DNA of 25,961 nt from a virus: IMG/VR virus record IMGVR_UViG_3300047494_000120, positions 1 through 25,961 of that record; one strand, given 5' to 3'. A program made the position numbers and the translations under genes. The notes beneath the pieces are model-generated. The model saw only the letters and a list, made by a program, of their open reading frames with translations. It was not told where the DNA came from and ran no database searches. Of this stretch, positions 16,339 to 23,537 are shown piece after piece (position 1 is the first letter of the stretch; the number at the start of each line of letters is the position of its first letter).

Positions 16339-16642
16339 CCGGAGCGCTGATGCTCCCGAGGTGGAAGAAGTTCAGCTTCGGCGTCTCAACCGCGAGACTC
16401 GCGCCTGTCTTCCCCACGACGAAGGACTGCGAAACGACCACCGAGCACTTGCCCGCGCGGCGCCGCCAGATCAAACGCACGCGGATCGTGCCGTCCGCCC
16501 GGCGCCGACCCTGAGCCTTCGCGGCCAGACGGAAACCGTCCGACAGCAGCCGCTCGTGCATCGGGCCGAAGACCGGGCCTTTTACGAAGGCCGCGCTGTC
16601 GGCGTGGAACGGCACGCCCATCGGTTTTCGCCGTGCGCTCAT
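16331..16642 (-). CDS. Unknown basic protein
   Basis: A 103-residue protein (MSARRKPMGVPFHADSAAFV) with a basic middle (GRRRADGTIRVRLIWRRRAG) and a beta-rich C terminus (CSVVVSQSFVVGKTG). I do not recognise a family. It is joined by 4-nt and 8-nt overlaps to its neighbours and so is probably translated with the activator gene. Confidence 0.6.
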   Translation of the reverse strand: MSARRKPMGVPFHADSAAFVKGPVFGPMHERLLSDGFRLAAKAQGRRRADGTIRVRLIWRRRAGKCSVVVSQSFVVGKTGASLAVETPKLNFFHLGSISAPDA

Positions 16643-17091
16643 GATGCCTCCGCGACCTGCGGGCGGGCCACTCCGGCGCCGTCGAGAAGGCTATCGAGCT
16701 CGGCGCGCACGAGCTCTTCCAGCGTGTCGGCGCCCGCGTAGGAGATGCCACTGTCCCAATCGATCTTGAGACCGAGCATCTCGGCCGCGGCCGCCATCGT
16801 GGCGTAGGCGCCGCCCATCCAGACCCAGACGAGCGGACTGGCGGCGACGGGCGCGGGCGTCTTGCCGCAATCGTCCGCCATCGACCAAGGCTCACAGGCT
16901 TTCCAGATGGCGCGCGCGGTCGCCTCGGCGACGGCGGCTTCGACGGCGGGGATGATGAGGCCCTCGGCATAGTCGAAGGCCGTCACCTCGACCGGCTTGA
17001 CGAATGTCTTCTTCCGCTCGGCGTCGCGGCCGAGCGCCACGGCGTTCCGTATCGATGCCCGAATGGCATAGCGAACCGTATCTTCCTTCAC
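16639..17091 (-). CDS. Unknown 150-residue protein
   Basis: I start this at GTG 17091 (VKEDTVRYAIRASIRNAVAL), which overlaps the GemA stop as GTGA and has GGGAG 7 nt upstream; the longer ATG start at 17130 would overlap GemA by 43 nt. The sequence is largely helical (DYAEGLIIPAVEAAVAEATA, then WKACEPWSMADDCGKT and a helix with DTLEELVRAELDSLLDGAG). No known domain is apparent. Confidence 0.6.
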   Translation of the reverse strand: MKEDTVRYAIRASIRNAVALGRDAERKKTFVKPVEVTAFDYAEGLIIPAVEAAVAEATARAIWKACEPWSMADDCGKTPAPVAASPLVWVWMGGAYATMAAAAEMLGLKIDWDSGISYAGADTLEELVRAELDSLLDGAGVARPQVAEAS

Positions 17092-17525
17092 GTCGGAGCT
17101 CCCTGCTTGCTGCGCTCGCGCGCCAGCCATGATTTGAGACCCTCGATCACCTTGTTGGCCTGCGCACCGTCGAGGAACTCCGGCGCGTCGATGCCCGTCT
17201 GGCGCTGCACGAAGGCGCGCAGAGCCTTTTCCTTGTCCTCGGCCGCGACGAACGGCTTGAGGTCGTTCCAGACGCCGTAGATCATGCGGATGTTCGGCCG
17301 CTTGCTGATGCGCGCGGCCGGCTTGGGCTTGAAGCCGAGGCGCTTGAATTCGCGAAGCACGTCGTCCAGCTGCGCCGCCGTGCAGGTGGAGGCACTGGTC
17401 TGCCCCGTCACCCGCGAGATGACGGCGCGGTAGTCATCCTCATTTCGGAACAGCTCTTTGCGCGCGATATGCACCTTCGCGAGCATGGCGCGGCGCATCT
17501 CGCTGGCTCTCACGGGGGCGCTCAT
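17088..17525 (-). CDS. GemA/gp16-like regulatory protein (DUF1018)
   Basis: A 145-residue protein. The N-terminal AMLAKVHIARKELFRNEDDY with YRAVISRVTGQTSASTCTAA and the C-terminal RQTGIDAPEFLDGAQANKVI, EGLKSWL are diagnostic of the GemA (gp16) family. Mu GemA changes host gene expression and DNA supercoiling, linked to gyrase; the mechanism in this phage is unknown. It lies upstream of the Mor/C activator as in Mu. Confidence 0.9.
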   Translation of the reverse strand: MSAPVRASEMRRAMLAKVHIARKELFRNEDDYRAVISRVTGQTSASTCTAAQLDDVLREFKRLGFKPKPAARISKRPNIRMIYGVWNDLKPFVAAEDKEKALRAFVQRQTGIDAPEFLDGAQANKVIEGLKSWLARERSKQGAPT

Positions 17526-17549
17526 CGAGCGTCCCCGCCAAGGTTATCG

Positions 17550-17735
17550 CTACAGCCGTTCGAGGGTGCGCTGCATATCCTCGTGCAGCAGCTTGCAGAT
17601 GTGCCCCACGCCGGAGAGCGGGAGGCCATGGAGTTCGTCGTCGGGCCGATCGAGCAGGACCGAGAGGAACTCCAGCGCGGCGACGTTGCGGTAGATCTCC
17701 GCCACCGCCGCGTAGTCCGTGTCGTTACCCGGCAT
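17550..17735 (-). CDS. Unknown small acidic protein
   Basis: A 61-residue protein (MPGNDTDYAAVAEIYRNVAA) that looks like a single helical unit (LEFLSVLLDRPDDELHGLPL, then HICKLLHEDMQRTLERL). It overlaps the upstream gene by 11 nt and ends 24 nt before GemA. No family is recognised. The sensible protein composition and coupling are the only support. Confidence 0.5.
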   Translation of the reverse strand: MPGNDTDYAAVAEIYRNVAALEFLSVLLDRPDDELHGLPLSGVGHICKLLHEDMQRTLERL

Positions 17736-18084
17736 CGCGTAGCTTGGCCGCGAGTTCGATGGCCTGGATAGAGTAGCCGAACCGGTCTGCCATCTTGTGA
17801 AGCTCGGAAAACTCCTCGTCCGCCTCTTTCCGTATCTTGGTCGCGCGCTCGTAGTCCTGGACCAATTCTTCCAACGTAGGCGGCCCGGAAACGTTGGCGT
17901 GGATGATGCTGCCGGTCTCCGTCATGTCGAAGACACAAAACAGGCTCAGCCGTTTCGCGCAGAGCTTCGCATGGGCTCGGTCGAGCTCGTTCAATGCCTC
18001 TTCCGTGCCCAGTTCCAGCGCGACTTCCGCGAAAGCCCCGGTAAGATCCTCTTTCTTGACGATGACGATTTCTGTCCAATCCAT
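17725..18084 (-). CDS. Unknown 119-residue protein
   Basis: Begins MDWTEIVIVKKEDLTGAFAE, three bases after the BRO-like gene. The first half is predicted alpha/beta, the second half contains a charged coiled coil (LEELVQDYERATKIRKEADE, EEFSELHKMADRFGYSI). Its base composition is somewhat less G+C-rich than the head genes. No domain is recognised; because it follows the BRO-like gene directly it may be part of the same small module. Confidence 0.55.
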   Translation of the reverse strand: MDWTEIVIVKKEDLTGAFAEVALELGTEEALNELDRAHAKLCAKRLSLFCVFDMTETGSIIHANVSGPPTLEELVQDYERATKIRKEADEEFSELHKMADRFGYSIQAIELAAKLRDAG

Positions 18085-18087
18085 GGC

Positions 18088-18738
18088 TCAGCCCTCTTCC
18101 GTATCGAGCGAAAGCGAAAGTTGGTTCGCCCGCGCGAGTTGCTTCACATGCCGCTGCACCGACCGATCGCTGTAGCCCGCGAACACGGCTTCGTTGTTGT
18201 TCTCCCGCAATGCGGCCTCGATCCGAGCTTTTTGCTTGGAGAGCTCCACCCTCTGGACGGCCAGACGGTCCATCAGTGGGTCGGCCAGCGGCGGACCATC
18301 CCCACGTTGCAACGCTTTGATGGCCTCGACCGTGAGTGTGCCGTCCTGGAACTGGCGCAGGACTTCGTCCAGCGCCAAAATCCCTTCCTTGGGCAGCGGC
18401 GCCAGGTGTCGCGCTGCGCGAACAAGGGCTCGCTTCGGAGGCTCGAAGACGGCGGCGATGAGCCAGTCCACCACCTCGTCCTTTCCTTCCGTGTTGGAAT
18501 AGCACATCATCTTGAACACGCCCTGCTTGCTGAAGTAGCGCACGTTCTGAGTGCCGCCCTTGGTCTCCTCCGGGATCAGAACAGTCTCTCGATCCGTGAA
18601 GTTGTGCTTCGCCAACATCCTTTTGAGGGTTGCCGAATGGATGCCAAGGGTGGCGCAAATTTGCGCCCCCCTTACCCATATCTGACCGGCCGCCGAAGAC
18701 ACGGTAGGCGGCAATGTGGTGAATGATAACGCAGTCAT
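18088..18738 (-). CDS. BRO-N antirepressor-like protein
   Basis: A 216-residue protein with an excellent ribosome site (AGGAG, 6 nt before ATG 18738). Residues about 18-100 follow the BRO-N pattern: W21 and GAQICATLGI, a central segment RETVLIPEETKGGTQNVRYF, then FSKQGVFKMMCYSNTEGKDE and VVDWLIAAVF, corresponding to the SGLY...S...F..W block. The rest is helical and charged, with RSVQRHVKQL near the end. BRO-N proteins of phages bind DNA and often act as antirepressors. Unusual for the centre of a Mu-like early operon; preceded by a structured leader. Confidence 0.65.
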   Translation of the reverse strand: MTALSFTTLPPTVSSAAGQIWVRGAQICATLGIHSATLKRMLAKHNFTDRETVLIPEETKGGTQNVRYFSKQGVFKMMCYSNTEGKDEVVDWLIAAVFEPPKRALVRAARHLAPLPKEGILALDEVLRQFQDGTLTVEAIKALQRGDGPPLADPLMDRLAVQRVELSKQKARIEAALRENNNEAVFAGYSDRSVQRHVKQLARANQLSLSLDTEEG

Positions 18739-18754
18739 AATGCGCTCCTAGAGT

Positions 18755-18867
18755 CGGAACGGCCCCATGCCATTCCGGGTGGTGGAAAGCTGCTCTAGGG
18801 ACAGCCGCGCATGTCTTTAGGTCGCGCTTTCGCGCCACCATTGGACATTCACATGCGCCACCCGGAA
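18755..18867 (-). promoter_or_regulatory. Structured leader with nested and mutually exclusive inverted repeats
   Basis: Within a 273-bp gene-free stretch (18739-19011). In message direction: outer arms TTCCGGGTGG (18867-18858) and CCACCCGGAA (18782-18773), a perfect 10-bp pair; inside it GCGCATGT (18858-18851) and ACATGCGC (18814-18807), a perfect 8-bp pair; inside that a hairpin GGU-G-GCGC, loop GAAA, GCGC-G-ACC (18839-18820). The 3' outer arm shares CGGAA with a second hairpin, CGGAATGGC/GCCGTTCCG (18777-18755, one mismatch), which stops 5 bases before the AGGAG of the BRO-like gene. The two folds cannot form together. A perfect -35 hexamer TTGACA (18982-18977) lies upstream but has no good -10. 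Confidence 0.45.
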
Positions 18868-19011
18868 GTAGGGGATTGCCCGCTACGCGGAGGCCGGCGC
18901 CTAGATCAGCTTCACCTGCGGGTCGGTTTCCACACCGTCCCGAGGCGGCCGAACGGTGGAACCGGACCGCGCATTCTGTCAACTGGTTTGTGAAACGCGT
19001 GGGAGACGGCC

Positions 19012-19371
19012 TCATCGGCAGTCCTCCGGCGGCAGCGGGTCGCCGGGCTGCGTCACGTCGGCCGCCACGGCCGCAAGAACGGCCAGATCCTCCGCCGCCG
19101 TGAACTCGGGACAGCAGGCGCAGGAATGCCAAGGCTCCCGCTCCTCGGCGGTCTCCGCGACGCAGCGCAGCCAGCTGGCGGAGCCGACGGTTCGGTCGTC
19201 CAGGAGGAACAGTGTGTACTCGAGCACCCGCTGCTCCCCGCGGAACCGAAAAGGCACCGCGTAGATCGGATAGGGCGGCCGAGTGCCGATCCACTTGGCG
19301 ATCGGCTGCTCAATGCCCGCAGAGAAGGGCTGCCTCATCAACTCTTCAGGAGAAATGGTCAAGGCAAGCAC
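19012..19371 (-). CDS. Unknown protein with Cys-rich patch
   Basis: Up to 119 residues. The start is ambiguous: GTG 19371, TTG 19362 (TTGA overlap with the upstream stop) and ATG 19338 are all in frame. The middle looks like a beta-rich domain (GTRPPYPIYAVPFRFRGEQR, VLEYTLFLLDDRTVGS), followed by a HSCACC cluster. No family is recognised. The gene ends in an ATGA that also begins an open frame with a GGAGG ribosome site. Confidence 0.5.
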   Translation of the reverse strand: MLALTISPEELMRQPFSAGIEQPIAKWIGTRPPYPIYAVPFRFRGEQRVLEYTLFLLDDRTVGSASWLRCVAETAEEREPWHSCACCPEFTAAEDLAVLAAVAADVTQPGDPLPPEDCR

Positions 19372-19544
19372 TCCCGTAGATGCGCGCTGAGAGGCGGCTC
19401 AAGGATACGGAAATTTGTAGAGCAGGACTCGACTCCACGGTCATACGATTGCTTAAACGCAATATTAAAGCAACCGACGAGGGAAAAGCCGAATGCTGCC
19501 AGGCCGAACATAAGTGCGAAGAGGAAGGCTAGAGCTTTGCGCAT
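19359..19544 (-). CDS. Small secreted or lipoprotein-like protein
   Basis: A 61-residue protein whose first 24 residues are a signal peptide-like segment (MRKALAFLFALMFGLAAFGF) followed by LVGC, a plausible lipobox with Cys25. The remaining 36 residues are polar. GGGAG stands 8 nt before ATG 19544. If processed, a 37-residue lipoprotein would be left at the envelope; otherwise it is a one-span membrane protein. Small envelope proteins of early prophage operons often affect superinfection, but nothing here proves it. Confidence 0.5.
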   Translation of the reverse strand: MRKALAFLFALMFGLAAFGFSLVGCFNIAFKQSYDRGVESCSTNFRILEPPLSAHLRECLP

Positions 19545-19741
19545 GCCTGCCTCTCCCTCGCAACGGTTCGATCGATCTCATTGGTGATCTCGGCCAGGGA
19601 AAGCGCCTGCAGGCGGACCAGCTTGCTCACCTCGCGCACGTCCTGGCCTGCCAGCAGCCGCGTTCCGAGATCGATGATGGCCTGGTCAAACCCGCGGCGG
19701 GACGCGAAGACCAGGCGCGCCAATTCGTCTCGCGCCATCAC
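19529..19741 (-). CDS. Unknown small helical protein
   Basis: A 70-residue protein (MMARDELARLVFASRRGFDQ), all helical by appearance (AIIDLGTRLLAGQDVREVSK, LVRLQALSLAEITNEIDRTV). It overlaps the DUF3164 stop by 4 nt and the next gene by 16 nt. No family is recognised. Confidence 0.5.
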   Translation of the reverse strand: MMARDELARLVFASRRGFDQAIIDLGTRLLAGQDVREVSKLVRLQALSLAEITNEIDRTVARERQACAKL

Positions 19742-20346
19742 ACCCTCGCCAGATCGAGCGGAACCTGCACGAAGTCGGCATCCGGCGTCGGGCGCGCGTA
19801 GAACCGGATGTATTCCTTGCTGGTCACCACGCGCACCGCGTCGCCGATCGCGGCCATGGCACGCTTCCAGCGCTCGTCATCGATGTCGAGGCGACGCAGC
19901 CCCAGGATGCGGTCAACGTCCAGCTTGCCGGCCTTGCCGACCTGGAAGACATCCTCGATAAGCGCCCGCAGCTCGGAGCGCGCGCCATCGGTCCAGGACC
20001 GAAGGCATTCGTCGATCAGGCTCTTCGCGACCTGCAGCTCCGGCCCGAAGGACAGCGTGTCCCCGATCGCGACCTGCACCCGCATCATGCCGTCGTAACT
20101 GATCAGCGTGACGTTGCCGCGCACGCCGCCGCGCTTCGCGCCGTGCTCTTGCGCCAGCACTTCGAGGTAGCTCCGCACGCTCTCCTGCGCGGTCTCTCGG
20201 AACATCTTGAGAATTCCGGAAAGGCATCGGGCCTCGGCCATCAGCTGGCGGACGATCTCGTCCTCCAGCAGGTGCTCGGGCTTGACGCTGTCTTTGGGCA
20301 CCAGACGCCCCTGGGCGTCCTGCATATAGCCATCAGGAATAGACAT
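19738..20346 (-). CDS. DUF3164 family protein
   Basis: A 202-residue protein from ATG 20346 (MSIPDGYMQDAQGRLVPKDS), chosen for GAGG 5 nt upstream over the ATG at 20376. The N-terminal GYMQDAQGRLVPKDSVKPEH, followed by a helical region and GNVTLISYDGMMRVQVAIGD and a C-terminal RRLDIDDERWKRAMAAIGDA, RVVTSKEYIRFYAR, are clear DUF3164 features. The family is common in early operons of Mu-like phages; its function is not known. Confidence 0.88.
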   Translation of the reverse strand: MSIPDGYMQDAQGRLVPKDSVKPEHLLEDEIVRQLMAEARCLSGILKMFRETAQESVRSYLEVLAQEHGAKRGGVRGNVTLISYDGMMRVQVAIGDTLSFGPELQVAKSLIDECLRSWTDGARSELRALIEDVFQVGKAGKLDVDRILGLRRLDIDDERWKRAMAAIGDAVRVVTSKEYIRFYARPTPDADFVQVPLDLARV

Positions 20347-20569
20347 GCGATCCTCGGGATTCTGGCGCGCGGACATGGGCCGTAGGCGCCGGGTGAAGCT
20401 CTACAGACGGGTTGGCCGCTGCCGCCCTCTGGCGGCGACGGTGCGCAATCCACTCGCGCTCGGCCCGATCCGTGCAGGCCGGGCAGGCATCGACATCCCA
20501 AGGCTTCCGGCCGAGGCGGATCGAGCCCGTGCCGCGGCAGGTGAAGCAGTTGAGACGCCGAATGGTCAT
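20333..20569 (-). CDS. Small zinc-finger protein
   Basis: A 78-residue protein from ATG 20569. CFTCRGTGSI (C8, C11, with a DnaJ-like CxxCxGxG) and CPAC (C29, C32) would coordinate one zinc ion. The C-terminal part is Arg/His/Pro-rich and likely disordered. It overlaps DUF3164 by 14 nt. Function unknown. Confidence 0.6.
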   Translation of the reverse strand: MTIRRLNCFTCRGTGSIRLGRKPWDVDACPACTDRAEREWIAHRRRQRAAAANPSVELHPAPTAHVRAPESRGSHVYS

Positions 20570-20573
20570 GATC

Positions 20574-20846
20574 TCAGGACCGCCGGCCGCAGACGGTGAC
20601 GGCCGAATCGGGCACGGACGGAATCGTGAGAGCCCGAGGCGAATAGGGCGGCAGCGGCTCAATCTCAGCGGGCGCCAAAAGCACGACGTTCGGTCCAACC
20701 AGAGGGCGAACCCGAAAGCACAAGGTCTTGCCATCGACGGTGACGTGGCGCCCGATAACCGTTCCGACCTGGCAGGGAGGGTCCCTCAGCGCCCCATCGG
20801 CGATAAGGCAGGCCCACTCCTCCGTCTCTGGGATGTCCCGGATCAT
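20574..20846 (-). CDS. Unknown 90-residue protein
   Basis: Begins MIRDIPETEEWACLIADGAL, overlapping the MuB stop as ATGA. The middle looks like a small beta barrel (VGTVIGRHVTVDGKTLCFRV, RPLVGPNVVLLAPAEIEPLP). No family is recognised. Coupling to MuB supports its reality. Confidence 0.5.
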   Translation of the reverse strand: MIRDIPETEEWACLIADGALRDPPCQVGTVIGRHVTVDGKTLCFRVRPLVGPNVVLLAPAEIEPLPPYSPRALTIPSVPDSAVTVCGRRS

Positions 20847-21826
20847 GGCGCGCTCGCGTAGCCGGAGATGCTCGCCCAGGCCGCGTTCAGATGCTTCTCA
20901 GTCGGCGCTGAGAGGCCGCTGCGGGCCGCCGTCATGTGCGCGATCCGCAGGGCCTTGGTCATACCCCGCAGGGCGCCAGGCTCGCGTGCGATCTCCTCGG
21001 CGCGCTTCCTCACGAAATCGTCCTGCAGGTTCCAGGCATCCAGCAGGATGGCCACATCACGCTTCGTGGGCTTCTGCCGGTTCACGCGCATGCCGATTCG
21101 AGAGAACAGCTGGGCGAACTCCTCGCCCCGGCTGCCACCCTCCAAGCGGGTCTTCACGGTGTTGTTGCCGACAAGGGCAATGCCGATCTGCGCGCGGTCA
21201 TGCAGCGCGCGAAGCTGGTCCATGGCTTCGGTCTTCAGCTTCTGTGCCTCGTCGACGATGATGAGGCCGCCGGACCCGATGAGACGGCGGGTCAGGATGC
21301 TGGAGAGGCGATTTGCGCTGGCTCGGCCACGATCGAGCACGCCGCAGAGGTCCGCAACCTCCACCAGCACCTGACGCGGGGTCGCGATGCTCGCATCGGC
21401 CGTCAGAACCCACACATTGGGGCTGCCCTCGGCATAGGCCTCGATCGTCATCGTCTTGCCGACGCCCGGCGCGCCGGTGATGAGCACCATGTCCGGCGCA
21501 TGCTGCGCGAACTCCAGCGTGTCCATGATGCTGGCCGCCGACGGCGTCATCAGGAAGCCGGGCGCGACGGCCAGGTGCTTCTTCGTCTTGGCCTTGGCAC
21601 CCTGGCTGCTGATCCAGGGCCGCAGCCGCTCCGCCACGTTGTCGTTACGGCCGGCATAGGCGCCCTTCACGAAGGCGCTCAGCGTGCCGTAGGGCACGCC
21701 GCTCTCCTCGGCGATGACGCGCAGGCTGACGCCGCCAGCGACCTCGGCGGCGATCGTGGAGCGCACCTCCTCGATCTCGTCGGCAGCGGCCGCTCTGTGC
21801 TTCGTGATATCGATCGTGTTAGACAT
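20843..21826 (-). CDS. Transposition target-selection ATPase (MuB-like)
   Basis: A 327-residue protein from ATG 21826 (AAGGAAG upstream); the frame extends further but into the transposase tail. N-terminal helix-turn-helix (about 34-57, SLRVIAEESGVPYGTLSAFV), then a AAA+ ATPase: Walker A GAPGVGKT (118-125), Walker B GLIIVDEA (187-194) and a sensor-like ALVGNN (217-222). C-terminal helical domain. MuB binds target DNA as an ATP-dependent filament, activates MuA and gives target immunity. It lies 61 nt after the transposase gene. Confidence 0.93.
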   Translation of the reverse strand: MSNTIDITKHRAAAADEIEEVRSTIAAEVAGGVSLRVIAEESGVPYGTLSAFVKGAYAGRNDNVAERLRPWISSQGAKAKTKKHLAVAPGFLMTPSAASIMDTLEFAQHAPDMVLITGAPGVGKTMTIEAYAEGSPNVWVLTADASIATPRQVLVEVADLCGVLDRGRASANRLSSILTRRLIGSGGLIIVDEAQKLKTEAMDQLRALHDRAQIGIALVGNNTVKTRLEGGSRGEEFAQLFSRIGMRVNRQKPTKRDVAILLDAWNLQDDFVRKRAEEIAREPGALRGMTKALRIAHMTAARSGLSAPTEKHLNAAWASISGYASAP

Positions 21827-21887
21827 TCTTGGTTCTTCCTTGCCGGTTGTTTGAACCGGCCGCGAGCTCTTGCACGGCTCGCGGCCG

Positions 21888-23537
21888 TTACTCCTGGGAC
21901 CCGCCCACGATCTGGTCGGGCCCAATCTCTCTGTTGCGGAACAGGCTCATCGTCTCGCGGATCGCGCGCTGCTGATCGCTCTCCTCGTCATCGTCGAGCA
22001 GAGGTTCCGGCTCTTGCTTCACAGCCAGGTTTCCGGCCGCGCGCGGGAACAGCGGGCGCACGACCTTGGTTTCCGGTAGAGGAGTCGGATGCGCGGGCGG
22101 CGGCATTGCCGCAGCGACCTGCTCGATAGAAATCGCCAGCAGAGCCTTGGCACCATCCCTGTTGGCGCGGTCATACCTGCTGCGAAGCGCTTTATGAGCT
22201 CGCGCTGCCTCGCTGCTGTCAAAGCCGACTGCCTCAAGGCATGGCGCAGCCCCGATGAAAGAGCCGTCGAGCCGATAGACGCGCAACTCGTCGTGCAGAT
22301 TCTGAGGGTCAAAACGCACAACCAGCTTCTTGCCAATGTGCTCGTTCAGGAACGGCGCCCAATAGCGATTTTCGGCCAGAAAGAGGGCACCATCAGGTGC
22401 TCTGGCTGTGACACCCTCTACCGCCAGCAGGAAAAGCGCTCTCTGCTCATCGGTAGCCTTCGTGACAATTGACTTGGCATACGACTCATCAAAGGCGGCC
22501 TGAAACGAAAGCTCGCCACCGCAAACTCGGCTCCGTCGTCCCTCGCGCGTGTTGTGCTCTCGAATACCCTCTGCGACCGTCGCCAGAAAAACGTCGAGCG
22601 GAACAGCTTTGCTCGCGTAGTTCTCCGGCTTCTCCATTGGATTGTTGCCGGTATAGGCGCCAGCAAATTTCGGGTGCTTTGCGAGATCCTGGGCCATGTC
22701 GCGGAAAGCGCGCTCGATGGGCTTGGACTGCCCGGAATACGGAGTTGCCCAGTGAATTGTGATGCCCAGCAGCGTCATGATCCCTGCGGGGTCTTCCTCT
22801 TTCACTTTGAAGCGAAAGCGGTTTGGCGTTCCACCTGTCAGCCACTTGCTCGCGAACGTGCGCGTGATTGTCCAGCCCACCGCCTTCGCCTTGGCTTCTA
22901 GCCGCCGATAGCAGCTGCTGATGGTTGGACGCTCAAGCCGAAGGAAATCCGTCTTGAACTCCTCCCAGGCGTCGCCGTCGAAATCGACCTTCTTAAGACG
23001 GCCGGGGTGATGCGACGCTAGAAAAGGCAGCCAGTCGGAGCGATCCGCGCCTCGAACTTCGGCCTGCCACCGGCGAAGACTGCTTGCAGAGAAACCGCTG
23101 CGCGCTGCGATTTCTTCCTCTGCCGCCGTTTTCGGGACCCCTGCGGCGAGCAAGATCGCGAGATCATCTAGTGCGGTCGCGCGATCAGCTGCGTCAGCCT
23201 TTTTCTTGGCACTCAGGCCGTCAAACCTGCGCCAGAGATCACCGCGCTGCGTTGCGCAGAATGCGCTGGCTGAGCGTTCTTCAAAGGACGCAGTCGCTCT
23301 AAGCGAGATCGCCGCCTGAGTCGCCCGCGGCAGAACGGAAATATGATACTCGACAGGACCACCCCGGCCAGACGCGTAGCGCCAGCTCACTCCCTCACCG
23401 TCGGCGGACTTCCATCCTTCGCGATCGGCCCGCTTCTGGATGGCCTGCTTGCTAGCTCCCAGTCCAGGAAGGTCTTGCTGGATGAGAGACAAAATCGTGT
23501 GCCATTCTCGGCTTCCGGATGAGGCGATCCTAGTCAT
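21888..23537 (-). CDS. MuA-type transposase lacking the first two DDE residues (internal in-frame deletion)
   Basis: A 549-residue protein; Mu A has 663. Residues 1-70 are the N-terminal Mu-type DNA-binding domain (SKQAIQKRADREGWKS), 105-224 the end-binding region, 225-430 the catalytic-core remainder and the rest the B/ClpX-binding side. At I224/T225 (about 22865/22866) the sequence jumps from the end of the end-binding region (AKAVGWTI) to TRTFASKWLTGG, where Mu A has DNTRG...KWLTGG. Both Asp residues of the DDE triad (D269 and D336 of Mu A) are therefore absent; the third, Glu in SKPIERAF (E275), remains. Frame and flanks are intact. The first start codon overlaps the upstream gene by 8 nt and has no strong ribosome site. 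Confidence 0.92.
   Translation of the reverse strand: MTRIASSGSREWHTILSLIQQDLPGLGASKQAIQKRADREGWKSADGEGVSWRYASGRGGPVEYHISVLPRATQAAISLRATASFEERSASAFCATQRGDLWRRFDGLSAKKKADAADRATALDDLAILLAAGVPKTAAEEEIAARSGFSASSLRRWQAEVRGADRSDWLPFLASHHPGRLKKVDFDGDAWEEFKTDFLRLERPTISSCYRRLEAKAKAVGWTITRTFASKWLTGGTPNRFRFKVKEEDPAGIMTLLGITIHWATPYSGQSKPIERAFRDMAQDLAKHPKFAGAYTGNNPMEKPENYASKAVPLDVFLATVAEGIREHNTREGRRSRVCGGELSFQAAFDESYAKSIVTKATDEQRALFLLAVEGVTARAPDGALFLAENRYWAPFLNEHIGKKLVVRFDPQNLHDELRVYRLDGSFIGAAPCLEAVGFDSSEAARAHKALRSRYDRANRDGAKALLAISIEQVAAAMPPPAHPTPLPETKVVRPLFPRAAGNLAVKQEPEPLLDDDEESDQQRAIRETMSLFRNREIGPDQIVGGSQE

Noticed and set aside
17522-19294. A 590-codon minus-strand open frame
   Set aside because: It overlaps three coupled genes with good starts (17550-18738) in a different frame; its sequence is low-complexity and Arg/Gly-rich, as expected of an off-frame reading of G+C-rich DNA.
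21827-21925. Longer start for the MuB-like protein
   Set aside because: The extension would overlap the end of the transposase gene, and a strong ribosome site precedes ATG 21826.
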